Below are positions 24,489 through 35,144 of a stretch of DNA of 64,000 nucleotides, one piece after another. The position numbers and the translations under genes are program-made. This DNA is from an uncultured Massilia sp. (lineage in GTDB: Bacteria; Pseudomonadota; Gammaproteobacteria; Burkholderiales; Burkholderiaceae_D), in assembly GCF_913773735.1 (NCBI RefSeq), contig NZ_CAJYEB010000002.1, positions 1 through 64,000 on the forward strand, written 5' to 3'. Each line of letters starts with the position of its first letter. The stretch's first letter is position 1. The notes under the pieces are model-generated. The model was not told the DNA's origin, did not search any database, and saw only the letters and a list, made by a program, of their open reading frames with translations.

Positions 24489-25250
24489 ATGACGGCGACG
24501 GCGGGGGCGAAGCAGCGACTGCAGGCGGGACGCGCGGCCGCGCGCGCGGGCAGGCACGAGGAAGCGCTGCGCGAATTCGCCTGGTTCCACGACCACGCGC
24601 TGGACGACACGCCGTCGCTGTACGGCGTGCGCCTGTCGTTCGCGCTGCACGACTGGGTCCGGCTCGGCGAGGCCTATCCGCCGGCGCGCCAGGCGCTCGA
24701 CGCCGTCCGCGCGCGCAAGGCGCAGGCGCTGCTGGACGGCGCCGCCGATTTTTCGCTGTTCCACGACGTCGCGTCGATCGACGAGATGCTGGGCATGCCG
24801 CAGGCCACCGGCACGCTGTACGCGGCGCTGGCCGAACGCGCGCCGGCGTTCGCGCGCGCGGTCGCCGGCGTTGCGCTGCCACTCCTGGTGCAGGCCGGAG
24901 ATTACGTCCTGGCCGACCGTATGCGGCCCGAACCGGCGCAAGCGCTCCGCGAGCACGCCAACCTGCTGGCGCGCCACCTGCGCTGGGCCCGGCGGCAGCC
25001 CTATGCGCCCATGCCGCTGCGCTGGTCCTTCATCGAGGGCCATGCGGCCCTCGTGCGAATGCACGTGGCGATCACCGCGGCCGTCGGTGGCCCCGCCGCG
25101 GCCGGCCGCCTGGCAGCGCAGGCCATCGCCGCGATCCCCGATCCCCTGCTGCGCGCCACGGTGCGCGAACAAATCGCCCGGCCCTCCGGCGCGCGGGTGT
25201 ACCGCAAGCGCCGGCGCGGCTGGTCGCCGCCGCGCCGCGTCGAGTGCTGA
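24489..25250 (+). CDS. Uncharacterised helical-repeat protein
   Basis: I do not recognise this 253-residue family by name. The first third looks like a tetratricopeptide-type helix pair (AGRAAARAGRHEEALREFAW and then FHDHALDDTPSLYGVRLSFA), and the whole protein is predicted helical and rich in Ala, Arg and Leu. The C-terminus is strongly basic (RVYRKRRRGW). No signal peptide or membrane segment is seen. The ATG at 24489 follows GAGGAGGG. Its stop codon abuts the stop codon of paaZ on the other strand. Confidence 0.6.
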   Translation: MTATAGAKQRLQAGRAAARAGRHEEALREFAWFHDHALDDTPSLYGVRLSFALHDWVRLGEAYPPARQALDAVRARKAQALLDGAADFSLFHDVASIDEMLGMPQATGTLYAALAERAPAFARAVAGVALPLLVQAGDYVLADRMRPEPAQALREHANLLARHLRWARRQPYAPMPLRWSFIEGHAALVRMHVAITAAVGGPAAAGRLAAQAIAAIPDPLLRATVREQIARPSGARVYRKRRRGWSPPRRVEC

Positions 25251-27302
25251 TCAGGCGCGCTTCTGCACCAGCGTCAGGATGTCGTAGCTGGCCACCAGCT
25301 CGTCGCGCTGGTTGGTGACCTGCACGTCCCAGGCCACCACGCCCTGGCCGCGCCCGGCCTCGTCGGTGCGGTTGCGGTCGACCTTGCGCTTGCAGGTCAG
25401 GCGCGCGCGGATGGTGTCGCCGATCGCCACCGGCGCCACGAAGCGCAGGTTGTCCAGGCCATAGTTGGCCAGCACCGGTCCCGGCGCCGGCGAGACGAAC
25501 AGCCCGGCCGCCGCCGACAGCACGAAGTAGCCGTGGGCGATGCGCTGGCCGAACTGGGTATCCTTCGCCGCGATCTCGTCGAAGTGCATGTAGAAGTAGT
25601 CGCCCGAGACGCCGCCGAAGTTCACGATGTCCGCCTCGGCGACGGTGCGGCGGTGCGTGAGCAGCGAGTGGCCCACTTCCAGGTCCTCGAAGTGGCGGCG
25701 GAACGGGTGGACTTCCGATTCCTTGACGGCGGCGCCGCGCACGTACTCGCCGGTGACGGCCGCCAGCATCGTCGGCGAACCCTGCACCGCGGCGCGCTGC
25801 AGGAAGTGCTTGACGGCGCGGATGCCGCCCAGTTCCTCGCCGCCGCCGGCGCGGCCCGGGCCGCCGTGCTTGAGCTGCGGCAGCGGCGAGCCGTGGCCGG
25901 TCGAATCCACCGCCGCCTCGCGGTCCAGGATGTGCACGCGGCCGTGCGAGGCCGCCGCGACCGGCACCGCCTGCGCGGCGATGGCCGGATCCTTCGTCAC
26001 CAGCGTCGTCACCAGGCTGCCGCGGCCGCGCGCGGCCAGCGCCAGCGCCTCGTCGATGCCCCGGTAGGGCACGATGGTGCTGACCGGACCGAAGGCTTCG
26101 ACGTCGTGGACCGCGGCGTTGGCGGCGCCATGGCGCGCCAGGATCAGCGTGGGCGCGAAGAAGGCGCCGTCGGCGCAACCGGCGCCGACCGGCTGGAAGC
26201 CGTCGCGGGCGGAGAACAGCACCTCGTTGCCGCGCGCGAGCATCTCGACGCGCTCGGCGACGTCGCGCTGCTGGTCCTTCGATGCCAGCGCGCCCATGCG
26301 CACGCCCTCGACCTGCGGATTGCCGACCACGATCTTCGCCAGCCGTGCGCGCAGGCGCTCGCCGACGGCGTCGACGAGGTGCTCCGGCACGATCACGCGG
26401 CGGATCGCCGTGCACTTCTGCCCCGCCTTGCCGGTCATCTCGCGCGCCACTTCCTTGACGAACAGGTCGAATTCCTCGTCATCCGGGGTCACGTCCGGCG
26501 CCAGGATGGCGGCGTTGAGCGAGTCCGCCTCGGCGGTGAACGGCACCGATTCGCGGATCAGGTTGGGATTGGCGCGCAGCTTCGCGGCGGTATCGGCCGA
26601 GCCGGTGAAGGTGACCGCGTCGAAGCCGCCCAGGCGGTCCAGCAGGTCGCCGGTGCCGCCGATGACCAGTTGCAGGCAGCCTTCCGGCAGCAGGTTCGAC
26701 GCCATCATCAGCTTGACGACGGCGTGGGTGAGGTAGCTGGTCGCGGTGGCCGGCTTGGCGATGCAGGGCATGGCGGCCAGGAAGCTCGGCGCGAATTTTT
26801 CCAGCAGGCCCCAGATCGGGAAATTGAAGGCGTTGATGTGCACGGCGACCCCGCCGCGCGGCACCAGGATGTGCGTGCCGGCGAAGCCGCCGCGCTTGCC
26901 CAGCGCCATGGCCGGTCCCTCGTGCAGCACGTTCGACGACGGCAGTTCGCGCCCGCCCATGCTGGCGTAGGCGAACAGCGTGCCGATGCCGCCCTCGACG
27001 TCGACCCAGCTATCGGGCCGCGTGGCGCCGGTCAGGTGCGAGATCGCATACAGCTCTTCCTTGCGCTCCATCAGGTACAGGGCCAGGGCCTTGAGCACCT
27101 GCGCGCGCTTCTGGAAGTCGAGCCGCATCAGCGCCGGCACGCCGGTCCTGCGGGCGTAGGTGACGGCTTCGTCGAAGTCGATCTTATCGGCGTGGGTATG
27201 GTAGATCAGCCGGTTGTCCAGCGCGCCGTGCAGGGGCTGGTGCGGTTCGCTGCCGAGCCAGCGGCCGGCGATCAGGCTTTGCAGGGTGGATGGGGTGTGC
27301 AT
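25251..27302 (-). CDS. paaZ: PaaZ: oxepin-CoA hydrolase / 3-oxo-5,6-dehydrosuberyl-CoA semialdehyde dehydrogenase
   Basis: A 683-residue bifunctional enzyme. Residues 1 to about 530 form an aldehyde dehydrogenase (catalytic cysteine in [13 protein letters not shown]). About 555-683 form a MaoC-type hydratase domain ([19 protein letters not shown]). It hydrolyses the oxepin-CoA ring made by PaaG and oxidises the resulting aldehyde. I chose the ATG at 27300-27302, after GAGGAG, giving [19 protein letters not shown]. It is the last gene of the paa operon, separated from paaY by a family A repeat. Length and both domains are normal. Confidence 0.95.
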   Translation of the reverse strand: MHTPSTLQSLIAGRWLGSEPHQPLHGALDNRLIYHTHADKIDFDEAVTYARRTGVPALMRLDFQKRAQVLKALALYLMERKEELYAISHLTGATRPDSWVDVEGGIGTLFAYASMGGRELPSSNVLHEGPAMALGKRGGFAGTHILVPRGGVAVHINAFNFPIWGLLEKFAPSFLAAMPCIAKPATATSYLTHAVVKLMMASNLLPEGCLQLVIGGTGDLLDRLGGFDAVTFTGSADTAAKLRANPNLIRESVPFTAEADSLNAAILAPDVTPDDEEFDLFVKEVAREMTGKAGQKCTAIRRVIVPEHLVDAVGERLRARLAKIVVGNPQVEGVRMGALASKDQQRDVAERVEMLARGNEVLFSARDGFQPVGAGCADGAFFAPTLILARHGAANAAVHDVEAFGPVSTIVPYRGIDEALALAARGRGSLVTTLVTKDPAIAAQAVPVAAASHGRVHILDREAAVDSTGHGSPLPQLKHGGPGRAGGGEELGGIRAVKHFLQRAAVQGSPTMLAAVTGEYVRGAAVKESEVHPFRRHFEDLEVGHSLLTHRRTVAEADIVNFGGVSGDYFYMHFDEIAAKDTQFGQRIAHGYFVLSAAAGLFVSPAPGPVLANYGLDNLRFVAPVAIGDTIRARLTCKRKVDRNRTDEAGRGQGVVAWDVQVTNQRDELVASYDILTLVQKRA

Positions 27303-27326
27303 TTTGTGTCTCCTCAGTTCATGGGA

Positions 27327-27396
27327 AATTGGGCCCCGGCCTGCGCCGGGGCGACGTATCGAGGACCGTCGCCCCGGCGCAGGCCGGGGCCCAATT
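27327..27396. repeat. Dispersed inverted repeat, family A copy 3 (inside the paa operon)
   Basis: Two perfect 30-base arms (27327-27356, starting AATTGGGCCCCGGCCTGCGC, and 27367-27396) face each other across ten bases. The resulting hairpin would sit in the mRNA between paaY and paaZ and could lower expression of paaZ or protect the upstream message. Confidence 0.9.
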
Positions 27397-27414
27397 TTGC
27401 GTGCACGCACGCAG

Positions 27415-28005
27415 CTATTTTTTGGGCTTGTGCGGCTCGTCGAACACCAGCCTGCGCCGCCCTGCTTCCGGTTCCGTCAACGCCTCCACCTCGCGCATCG
27501 TGTCCATCGAGCGCAGGTTCAGGTCGTGGTACTGCCGCGTCCCGTAGCTCTTCCACGCGACCTCCTCGTCCGTGACCGCGCGCACCACCCGCGCCGGCGC
27601 GCCCAGCACCAGGCTGCGCGGCGCGATCACCATGCCGGCCTTGACGAAGGCGGCGGCGCCGACGATGGATTCGCAGCCGACGACCGCCTTGTCCATCACC
27701 ACCGCGTTCATGCCGACCATGGCGTTGCGGCCCACGCGGCAGCCGTGCAGCACGGCGCCGTGGCCGATGTGGCCGTCGACCTCGACCACCGTGTCGTCCT
27801 CGGGAAAACCGTGCATCACGCAGGTGTCCTGCACGTTGGCCCCCTCTTCCAGCACCAGGCGGCCGAAGTCGCCGCGCAGCGAGGCCAGCGGCCCGACGTA
27901 GCAGCGCGGGCCGACGATCACGTCGCCGACCAGCACCGCCGTCGGATGCACGTAGGCGCTCGGGTGCACGACCGGGCGGATGCCGTCGATCTCGTAGACC
28001 GGCAT
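27415..28005 (-). CDS. paaY: PaaY: hexapeptide-repeat thioesterase of phenylacetate degradation
   Basis: The 196-residue protein is a left-handed beta-helix of the gamma-carbonic-anhydrase type ([60 protein letters not shown]) with the His ligands of the metal site. PaaY is reported to hydrolyse dead-end CoA adducts such as 2-hydroxycyclohepta-1,4,6-triene-1-formyl-CoA, relieving the pathway. It starts one base after the end of paaJ, so the two are translated together. Confidence 0.92.
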   Translation of the reverse strand: MPVYEIDGIRPVVHPSAYVHPTAVLVGDVIVGPRCYVGPLASLRGDFGRLVLEEGANVQDTCVMHGFPEDDTVVEVDGHIGHGAVLHGCRVGRNAMVGMNAVVMDKAVVGCESIVGAAAFVKAGMVIAPRSLVLGAPARVVRAVTDEEVAWKSYGTRQYHDLNLRSMDTMREVEALTEPEAGRRRLVFDEPHKPKK

Positions 28006-28006
28006 G

Positions 28007-29212
<1,206 letters not shown>

Positions 29213-29232
29213 GTCGTATCCTTGTCCTTGCT

Positions 29233-30549
29233 TCATGGGTTGCGGGGGCGCTGGTCGAGCACGCGGCGCGCCTTGCCGGTCAGCGAGCGTTCGATGCCTT
29301 GCGACGGCAGCAGCTGCACGCGCGTCGTCACGCCGATATGGGTCTTGATGCGGTGCTGCAGTTCGCGCCCGATGGCCTCGATCGTCTCCTGCGCCACCTC
29401 GCCTTCGCGCAGTTCGCAGCGCACCTCGAGCGCGTCGAGGTGGCCGTCGCGCGTCACCACCAGCTGGTAGTGCGGGGCCAGCGCGGGCAGCTGCAGCACG
29501 AGTTCCTCGACCTGGCTGGGGAAGACGTTCACGCCGCGGATGATCAGCATGTCGTCCGAGCGGCCGTTGATGCGGCCCATGCGGCGCATCGCGCGCGAGG
29601 TCGGCGGCAGCAGGCGGGTCAGGTCGCGCGTGCGGTAGCGGACGATGGGCAGCGCTTCCTTGGTGAGCGAGGTGAACACCAGTTCGCCCTCGGCGCCGTC
29701 CGGCAGCACCTCGCCGGTATCGGGGTCGATGATCTCGGGATAGAAATGGTCTTCCCAGACCACCGGGCCGTCCTTGCTCTCGATGCACTCGCTGGCCACG
29801 CCCGGCCCCATCACCTCGGACAGGCCGTAGATGTCGACGGCGTCGATGCCGGCGCGTTCCTCGATCTCGCGGCGCATGGCGTCGGTCCAGGGCTCGGCGC
29901 CGAAGATGCCGACCCGCAGCGAGGACGTGGCCGGGTCGATGCCCTGGCGCCGGAATTCCTCGACGATGTTCAGCATGTACGAGGGCGTGACCATGATGAT
30001 CGAGGGCTGGAAGTCCTGGATCAGCTGGACCTGCTTCTCGGTCTGCCCGCCCGACATCGGCACGACGGTGCAGCCAAGGCGCTCGGCGCCGTAGTGGGCG
30101 CCCAGGCCGCCGGTGAACAGGCCGTAGCCGTAGGCGACGTGCACCATGTCGCCGGGCCGACCGCCCGCCGCGCGGATCGAGCGCGCGACCACGCCGGCCC
30201 AGGTGTCGATGTCGCGTTGCGTGTAGCCGACCACGGTCGGCTTGCCGGTGGTGCCGGACGAGGCATGCACGCGCACCACCCGTTCGCGCGGCACGGCGAA
30301 CATGCCGAACGGGTAGTTGTCGCGCAGCGTCGCCTTGTCGGTGAACGGGAATTTCGCCAGGTCGGCCAGGGTGGCCAAATCGTCCGGATGGACGCCGGCC
30401 TCATCGAAGGCGCGGCGGTAGTGGGGCACGTTGTCGTAGGCGTGCCGCAGGCTCCACTGCAGGCGTTCCAGCTGCAGCGCCTGCAGTTCGTCGCGGCTGG
30501 CGCGCTCGATCGGGTCGAGTTCGCCGGGTTGGGGAATGCGTTGGACCAT
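29233..30549 (-). CDS. paaK: PaaK: phenylacetate-CoA ligase
   Basis: PaaK (438 residues) starts the pathway by joining phenylacetate to CoA with ATP. The AMP-binding signature VHASSGTTGKPTVVGYT (about 92-108) is clear, as are the adenylate-forming motifs DIYGLSEVMGPGVASEC and the C-terminal lysine region SLTGKARRVLDQRPRN. The ATG at 30547-30549 follows AGGAG; an in-frame ATG 12 codons up adds no family sequence. It is placed between paaI and paaJ. Confidence 0.95.
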   Translation of the reverse strand: MVQRIPQPGELDPIERASRDELQALQLERLQWSLRHAYDNVPHYRRAFDEAGVHPDDLATLADLAKFPFTDKATLRDNYPFGMFAVPRERVVRVHASSGTTGKPTVVGYTQRDIDTWAGVVARSIRAAGGRPGDMVHVAYGYGLFTGGLGAHYGAERLGCTVVPMSGGQTEKQVQLIQDFQPSIIMVTPSYMLNIVEEFRRQGIDPATSSLRVGIFGAEPWTDAMRREIEERAGIDAVDIYGLSEVMGPGVASECIESKDGPVVWEDHFYPEIIDPDTGEVLPDGAEGELVFTSLTKEALPIVRYRTRDLTRLLPPTSRAMRRMGRINGRSDDMLIIRGVNVFPSQVEELVLQLPALAPHYQLVVTRDGHLDALEVRCELREGEVAQETIEAIGRELQHRIKTHIGVTTRVQLLPSQGIERSLTGKARRVLDQRPRNP

Positions 30550-30581
30550 TGTTGACTCCTGTTGGGGGCGCAGGCGCGTTG

Positions 30582-31019
30582 TCACGCATCCGGTTCCACG
30601 ATATGGCCGGCGATGCGGTGCGACTTGCCGCGGAACAGCGCGATCCGGCGCCCTTCCTGGTTCGACACGGCCACGTCGTAGACTCCGGTCTTGCCGGCCA
30701 GCGCCTGCTCGACCGCCTCGGCCACCAGCACGTCGCCCGCCCGGCCCGGCGCCAGGTAGTCGATCGTGCAGCCGGCGCCGACGGTGTTGAAGTTGTGCGA
30801 ATTGCAGGCGAACGCGAAGGCGCTGTCGGCCAGCATGAAGATGTAGCCGCCATGGCAGGTGGCATGACCGTTCAGCATGTCGGGACGCACGGCCATGCGC
30901 ATGCGCGCATAGCCGGGACGGATTGCCTCGAGCGCCATGCCCAGCGCCTGGCTGGCCGGATCGCGTTCGTACATGGTCCTGCCGGCCAGTTCGGCCAGTG
31001 CTTGCGGATCACGCGGCAT
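30582..31019 (-). CDS. paaI: PaaI: hotdog-fold acyl-CoA thioesterase
   Basis: The 145-residue hotdog protein carries the PaaI signature NGHATCHGGYIFMLADSAFA (about 54-73, with the conserved HGG) and GAGCTIDYLAPGRAGDV. It hydrolyses stalled ring-hydroxylated phenylacetyl-CoA esters and so frees CoA. The start at 31017-31019 overlaps the end of paaH by 11 bases, which argues for coupled translation; a longer frame upstream lies wholly inside paaH. Confidence 0.93.
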   Translation of the reverse strand: MPRDPQALAELAGRTMYERDPASQALGMALEAIRPGYARMRMAVRPDMLNGHATCHGGYIFMLADSAFAFACNSHNFNTVGAGCTIDYLAPGRAGDVLVAEAVEQALAGKTGVYDVAVSNQEGRRIALFRGKSHRIAGHIVEPDA

Positions 31020-32598
31020 GGAAGCGGCCTCCTTGCGTGTCGAAGACGCCGGCGGCGAGCCGGCGGCGCAGCAGCGGCGACACGCGGTAGCGGTCCTCGC
31101 CGTAGGCCGCGCCCAGGTTGGACAGCACCGCCACCACCTGGCGCAGGCCGACCGCATCGGCCCAGGCCAGCGGGCCGCGCGGATAGTTCACGCCCTTCTG
31201 CATCGCCACGTCCACCGCGGCGGCGCTGCACACGCCCTGGTTGACGGCGTCGGCCGCCTCGTTGGCCAGCATGGCGACGGTGCGCATCACGGCCATGCCC
31301 GGCACGTCGTCCAGGCGCGTGACGGCGAAGCCCGCTTCCTGGAACAGGCCGACGGCGGCATGCCAGGCGGCGTCGGAACAACCGTCGGCCTTCGCCAGCG
31401 CGATGCGCGCAGCCCTGGCCGGGTCCAGCACGAGGTCGAACAGCACCGTGTCGCGCCAGCCGTCGTCGGCCGCGCGCTGCGTCGCGCTGCGTCCGTCGGT
31501 CAGGTAGATGGCGGCGCCGCCCGCATGCAGGGCCGGCGCCTCGCGCGCCTCGGCGCCGTCGAGCAGGCCCGGATGGCCGACGTCCACGCCGGATGCCTGC
31601 AGGCGCGCGGCCAGCACGTCGTGCAACGCGTCGAAGGCGGGCGCGCGCGCGTCCTGCGCGTGGGTCACGCGCACCGTCTTCGGACACGGTTGCGGCGCCT
31701 CCTGCGCGGCCTGCGGCGCGGGCACGTCGGCGCCGTAGCGGTAGAAGCCGCGCCCGCTCTTGCGGCCCAGGAAGCCCGCGTTCACGAGTTCCTGCTGCAG
31801 CGTCGACGGCGTGTAGCGCGGGTCGCCGAAATACGCGTCGAACACGGAGCGCGTGACGGAGAAATTGACGTCGTGGCCGATCAGGTCCATCAGCTCGAAG
31901 GGGCCCATGCGAAAGCCCCCCGCGTCGCGCATCACGGCGTCCAGCGTGGCGGCGTCGGCCGCGCCTTCCTGCAGCAGGCGCAGCGCCTCCGCATAGTAGG
32001 GACGCGCCACCCGGTTGACGATGAAGCCGGGCGTGGACTTCGCGTGCACCGGGCTCTTGCCCCAGGCCGCGGCGGTGGCGGCGACGACGTCGGCCACGGC
32101 CTTGTCGGTGGCCACGCCTGCGACCACTTCCACCAGCGCCATCAGCGGCACCGGATTGAAGAAGTGCATGCCCACCAGGCGCTGCGGACGCTGCAGCCCG
32201 GCCGCGATGGCGGTGACGGAGATCGACGAGGTATTGGTGGCCAGGATGCAGTCCGGGCCGACGACGGCTTCCAGCGCGGCGAACAGCGCGCGCTTGGCGT
32301 CCAGGTCCTCGACGATGGCCTCGACCGCCAGCGCGGCGCCGGCGGCGTCCTGCAGCGCGGCCATCGGACGCAGGCGCTCGCGCGCCAGGTCGGCCTCGGC
32401 CGCGCCCATGCGGCCCTTCTCGACCAGCCTGGCGTAGGCCTTGCCGATGCCGGCGATGGCGCGCGCGACGGCGTCCTGGCTGGTGTCGAACAGGCGCACC
32501 TGGTGGCCGGCCGCGGCCGCGACCTGGGCGATGCCGCTGCCCATGGCGCCGCTGCCGATGACGGCGACGACGCTGCCCTTTTCCAATGCATTGGCCAT
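31009..32598 (-). CDS. paaH: PaaH: 3-hydroxyadipyl-CoA dehydrogenase
   Basis: The 529-residue enzyme oxidises 3-hydroxyadipyl-CoA with NAD. An N-terminal Rossmann motif VAVIGSGAMGSGIAQVAAAA (about 10-29) and VGMHFFNPVPLMALVEVV mark the hydroxyacyl-CoA dehydrogenase family. Two C-terminal 3HCDH domains follow (GFIVNRVARPYYAEALRLL and RTVAMLANEAADAVNQGV), with a spacer between them that makes it longer than a simple 3-hydroxybutyryl-CoA dehydrogenase. It starts four bases after paaG ends and overlaps paaI at its end. Confidence 0.93.
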   Translation of the reverse strand: MANALEKGSVVAVIGSGAMGSGIAQVAAAAGHQVRLFDTSQDAVARAIAGIGKAYARLVEKGRMGAAEADLARERLRPMAALQDAAGAALAVEAIVEDLDAKRALFAALEAVVGPDCILATNTSSISVTAIAAGLQRPQRLVGMHFFNPVPLMALVEVVAGVATDKAVADVVAATAAAWGKSPVHAKSTPGFIVNRVARPYYAEALRLLQEGAADAATLDAVMRDAGGFRMGPFELMDLIGHDVNFSVTRSVFDAYFGDPRYTPSTLQQELVNAGFLGRKSGRGFYRYGADVPAPQAAQEAPQPCPKTVRVTHAQDARAPAFDALHDVLAARLQASGVDVGHPGLLDGAEAREAPALHAGGAAIYLTDGRSATQRAADDGWRDTVLFDLVLDPARAARIALAKADGCSDAAWHAAVGLFQEAGFAVTRLDDVPGMAVMRTVAMLANEAADAVNQGVCSAAAVDVAMQKGVNYPRGPLAWADAVGLRQVVAVLSNLGAAYGEDRYRVSPLLRRRLAAGVFDTQGGRFHAA

Positions 32599-32601
32599 GG
32601 C

Positions 32602-33393
32602 TTACTCTCCCTTGAAGTGAGGCTGGCGTTTCTCGATGAAGGCGGACACGCCTTCGCGGTAGTCGTGGCTGTGGCCCAGCTCGCGCATCATGCGCGCCTC
32701 CAGCGCCAGCTGCTGTTCCAGCGTGTTGCCCCAGCTGGCCAGCATGGCCTGCTTGGTGAAGGCCAGCCCCTTGGTGGGCGCGGCGGCGAAGTGCGCGGCC
32801 ATGGCGCGCGCCTGCGGCAGCAGCGCCTCGTCCGGCACGCAGCGCCAGATCAGGCCCCAGGTCTCGGCCTGCTCGGCGGAGATGCGCTCGCCCAGCAGCG
32901 CCATGCCCATCGCCCGCGCCGGGCCGACCAGGCGCGGCAGCGCCCAGGTGCCGCCGGTGTCGGGGATCAGGCCCAGCTTGCAGAAGGCTTCGATGAAGCT
33001 GGCGGACTGCGCGGCCAGCACGATGTCGCAGGCCAGCGCCAGGTTGGCGCCGGCGCCGGCGGCCACGCCGTTGACGGCGCAGATCACGGGCAGCGGCAGC
33101 GTGCGCAGCGTGGTCACCAGCGGCGCATAGTATTTCTCGACCGATTCGCCCAGGTCCACGCTGGGCGCGCCGGGGGCGACGGCGCGGTCGTTCAGGTCCT
33201 GGCCGGCGCAGAAGCCGCGCCCGGCGCCGGTGAGCAGCAGCACGCGCACGCTGCGGTCTTCCTGCACGCGGTCGAGGGCGTGGCGCACTTCCTCGTGCAT
33301 CGCGCGGGTGAAGCTGTTCAGGCGGTCCGGGCGGTTCAGGACCAGGGTGGCGATGCCGGATGCGATGGTGAAGTCGATGGATGCGTAGGTCAT
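32602..33393 (-). CDS. paaG: PaaG: ring-1,2-epoxyphenylacetyl-CoA isomerase
   Basis: The 263-residue crotonase-fold protein turns the epoxide made by PaaABCDE into oxepin-CoA. It keeps the PaaG hallmarks GAGRGFCAGQDLNDR (near 55-69), ICAVNGVAAGAGANLALACD, the catalytic-Asp segment LIPDTGGTWALPRLVG and the C-terminal SHDYREGVSAFIEKRQPHF. The start ATG (33391-33393) lies after the family A repeat that separates it from paaE. The other crotonase of the usual pathway, paaF, is not present in this cluster. Confidence 0.93.
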   Translation of the reverse strand: MTYASIDFTIASGIATLVLNRPDRLNSFTRAMHEEVRHALDRVQEDRSVRVLLLTGAGRGFCAGQDLNDRAVAPGAPSVDLGESVEKYYAPLVTTLRTLPLPVICAVNGVAAGAGANLALACDIVLAAQSASFIEAFCKLGLIPDTGGTWALPRLVGPARAMGMALLGERISAEQAETWGLIWRCVPDEALLPQARAMAAHFAAAPTKGLAFTKQAMLASWGNTLEQQLALEARMMRELGHSHDYREGVSAFIEKRQPHFKGE

Positions 33394-33425
33394 GGTGTCT
33401 CCGTGTGTTCTTGTTCGATCGGCTA

Positions 33426-33507
33426 CGTCGCCCCGGCGCAGGCCGGGGCCTAATGTCTTTTCGGTGGCCGCATGCGAAATTGGACCCCGGCCTGCGCCGG
33501 GGCGACG
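33426..33507. repeat. Dispersed inverted repeat, family A copy 4 (inside the paa operon)
   Basis: The arms at 33426-33454 (CGTCGCCCCGGCGCAGGCCG and on) and 33478-33507 oppose each other across 23 bases, with two or three mismatches. They fill the gap between paaE and paaG and would form a strong hairpin in the operon mRNA, splitting epoxidase genes from beta-oxidation genes. Confidence 0.88.
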
Positions 33508-33512
33508 TACGC

Positions 33513-34607
33513 TTATTCGGCCACGTCGAAATCGACCACGACCTTGTCCGTCACCGGGAAGCTCTGGCAGCTGAGCACGAAGCCGCGCGCCACCTCGTAG
33601 TCCTCGAGCGCGTAGTTGACGTCCATGTCCACGGTCCCGTCCAGCACCTTGCAGCGGCAGGTCGAGCACACGCCGCCCTTGCAGGAATAGCGCATGTCGA
33701 TCCCGGCGCGCAGGCCGGCGTCCAGCAGCGACTCCTTGTCGCGCTCCATCGTGAAGCTGGCGTGGTTGCCGTCCATGATCACGGTGACCTCGGTGCTGCG
33801 CTGCGCTGCGCCGGCGCCGGCGCCGGCGCCGGCCTGGCGGCGCGGCCCGCGCGGCGCCTGCGCGGCGCCGGCGGCGAACAGCTCGATGCGGATCCGGTCC
33901 TTCGGCATGCCGGCTTCCTGCAGCGCCGCCGAGACGCCGTGCATCATGTCTTCCGGGCCGCAGACGAAGGCGTAGTCGACGTCTTCGACGCGCAGCCAGC
34001 GCTGGAACAACTGGCGGCACTTGTCCTCGGTGATGCGGCCGTTGAACAGCTCGATATCCTGCTGCTCGCGGCTCATCACGTACACCAGGTTCAGGCGCTC
34101 CAGGTACTGGTCCTTCAGCTCGGCCAGTTCGTCGCGGAAGAGCACGGACGAGGAGGCGCGGTTGCCGTACAGGACGGTGAAGCGGCTGTGCGGCTCGGCC
34201 AGCAGCGTGGTCTTGACGATCGACAGGATCGGCGTGATGCCGCTGCCGGCCGCGAACGCCAGGTAGTGGCGCCGGCTGTCCGGGTCGAGCGGCAGGTTGA
34301 AGCGGCCTTCCGGCGGCATCACGTCCAGCGCGACGCCGGGCTTGATCGCCTCGTTGGCCCAGGTCGAGAACAGGCCGCCGGGCACGCGCTTGATGGCGAC
34401 GCGCAGGCGCTCGTCCTGCACGGCGGCGCAGATCGAGTAGGAACGGCGCACCTCCTCGCCGTCGATGGTGGCGCGCAGCGTCAGGTGCTGGCCCTGGCGG
34501 TAGCGGAACGTCTCTTGCAGTGGCGGCGGCACGTCGAAGGTGACGGCGATGGCGTCGCGCGTCTCGTGCCGGACGTGCGCCACCTGCAGGCGATGGAATT
34601 GGCTCAT
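33513..34607 (-). CDS. paaE: PaaE: reductase of the phenylacetyl-CoA epoxidase
   Basis: PaaE (364 residues) passes electrons from NADPH to the PaaA diiron centre. In order: an FAD-binding domain (RSYSICAA near residue 55), an NAD(P) domain (FAAGSGITPILSIVK near 118, VCGPEDMM near 215), a linker with Ala-Gly alternation (AGAGAGAGAA near 260, encoded by a short GCCGGC tandem run) and a plant-type 2Fe-2S ferredoxin domain with CKGGVCSTCRC and a further cysteine. The start matches the family. It follows paaD by seven bases. Confidence 0.95.
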   Translation of the reverse strand: MSQFHRLQVAHVRHETRDAIAVTFDVPPPLQETFRYRQGQHLTLRATIDGEEVRRSYSICAAVQDERLRVAIKRVPGGLFSTWANEAIKPGVALDVMPPEGRFNLPLDPDSRRHYLAFAAGSGITPILSIVKTTLLAEPHSRFTVLYGNRASSSVLFRDELAELKDQYLERLNLVYVMSREQQDIELFNGRITEDKCRQLFQRWLRVEDVDYAFVCGPEDMMHGVSAALQEAGMPKDRIRIELFAAGAAQAPRGPRRQAGAGAGAGAAQRSTEVTVIMDGNHASFTMERDKESLLDAGLRAGIDMRYSCKGGVCSTCRCKVLDGTVDMDVNYALEDYEVARGFVLSCQSFPVTDKVVVDFDVAE

Positions 34608-34614
34608 GTCGGCC

Positions 34615-35139
34615 TCAATGGCATTTGAAGTAGTCGAAGGGCTCGCGGCAGTCCTGGCACTGGTACAGCGCCTTGCACGGCGTCGAGCCGAACTGGCTGG
34701 TCAGGCGCGTGCGCGCCGAGCCGCAGTGCGGGCAGGCGACGTCCGGCTGGCGGATCGCGTGGCGCTTCACGCCGTGCGCCAGGCCGCTGATGTCGATCAC
34801 CTGCTGCGCCGGCGGCGCGATGCCGTAGCCCTTGAGCGCGGCCTTGCCGGCCTCGCTCATCCAGTCGGTGGTCCAGGCCGGCGACAGGCGGGTGGCGATG
34901 CGCACGTCGGCGACGCCGCGCGCGCGCAGCGCCTGCGCGACGTCCGCGGCGATCACCTGCATCGCCGGGCAGCCGGAATAGGTCGGGGTGATCGTCACCG
35001 TGCAGGCGCCGCCGTCCGCGTCGACGGCGACGTCGCGCACGATGCCCAGGTCCACCACCGAGATCACCGGGATCTCGGGGTCCGGCACCTCGCCGAGCCA
35101 GGCCCAGACCTGGGCGGCGGTGAAGACGGGCGCGGCCAC
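34615..35139 (-). CDS. paaD: PaaD: phenylacetyl-CoA epoxidase maturation protein
   Basis: About 174 residues: a DUF59/SufT-type domain (EVPDPEIPVISVVDLGIVRD, TPTYSGCPAMQVIAADV) and a C-terminal zinc-ribbon with cysteines in ACPHCGSART and YQCQDCREPFDYFKC. It is thought to help mature the metal centre of the epoxidase. There is no ATG at the right place. I chose GTG 35137-35139, giving VAAPVFTAAQVWAWLGE; a second GTG at 35149-35151 overlaps the paaC stop and is equally in frame. Neither has a strong ribosome binding site, so coupling to paaC translation is likely. Confidence 0.88.
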   Translation of the reverse strand: MAAPVFTAAQVWAWLGEVPDPEIPVISVVDLGIVRDVAVDADGGACTVTITPTYSGCPAMQVIAADVAQALRARGVADVRIATRLSPAWTTDWMSEAGKAALKGYGIAPPAQQVIDISGLAHGVKRHAIRQPDVACPHCGSARTRLTSQFGSTPCKALYQCQDCREPFDYFKCH

Positions 35140-35144
35140 GGCGC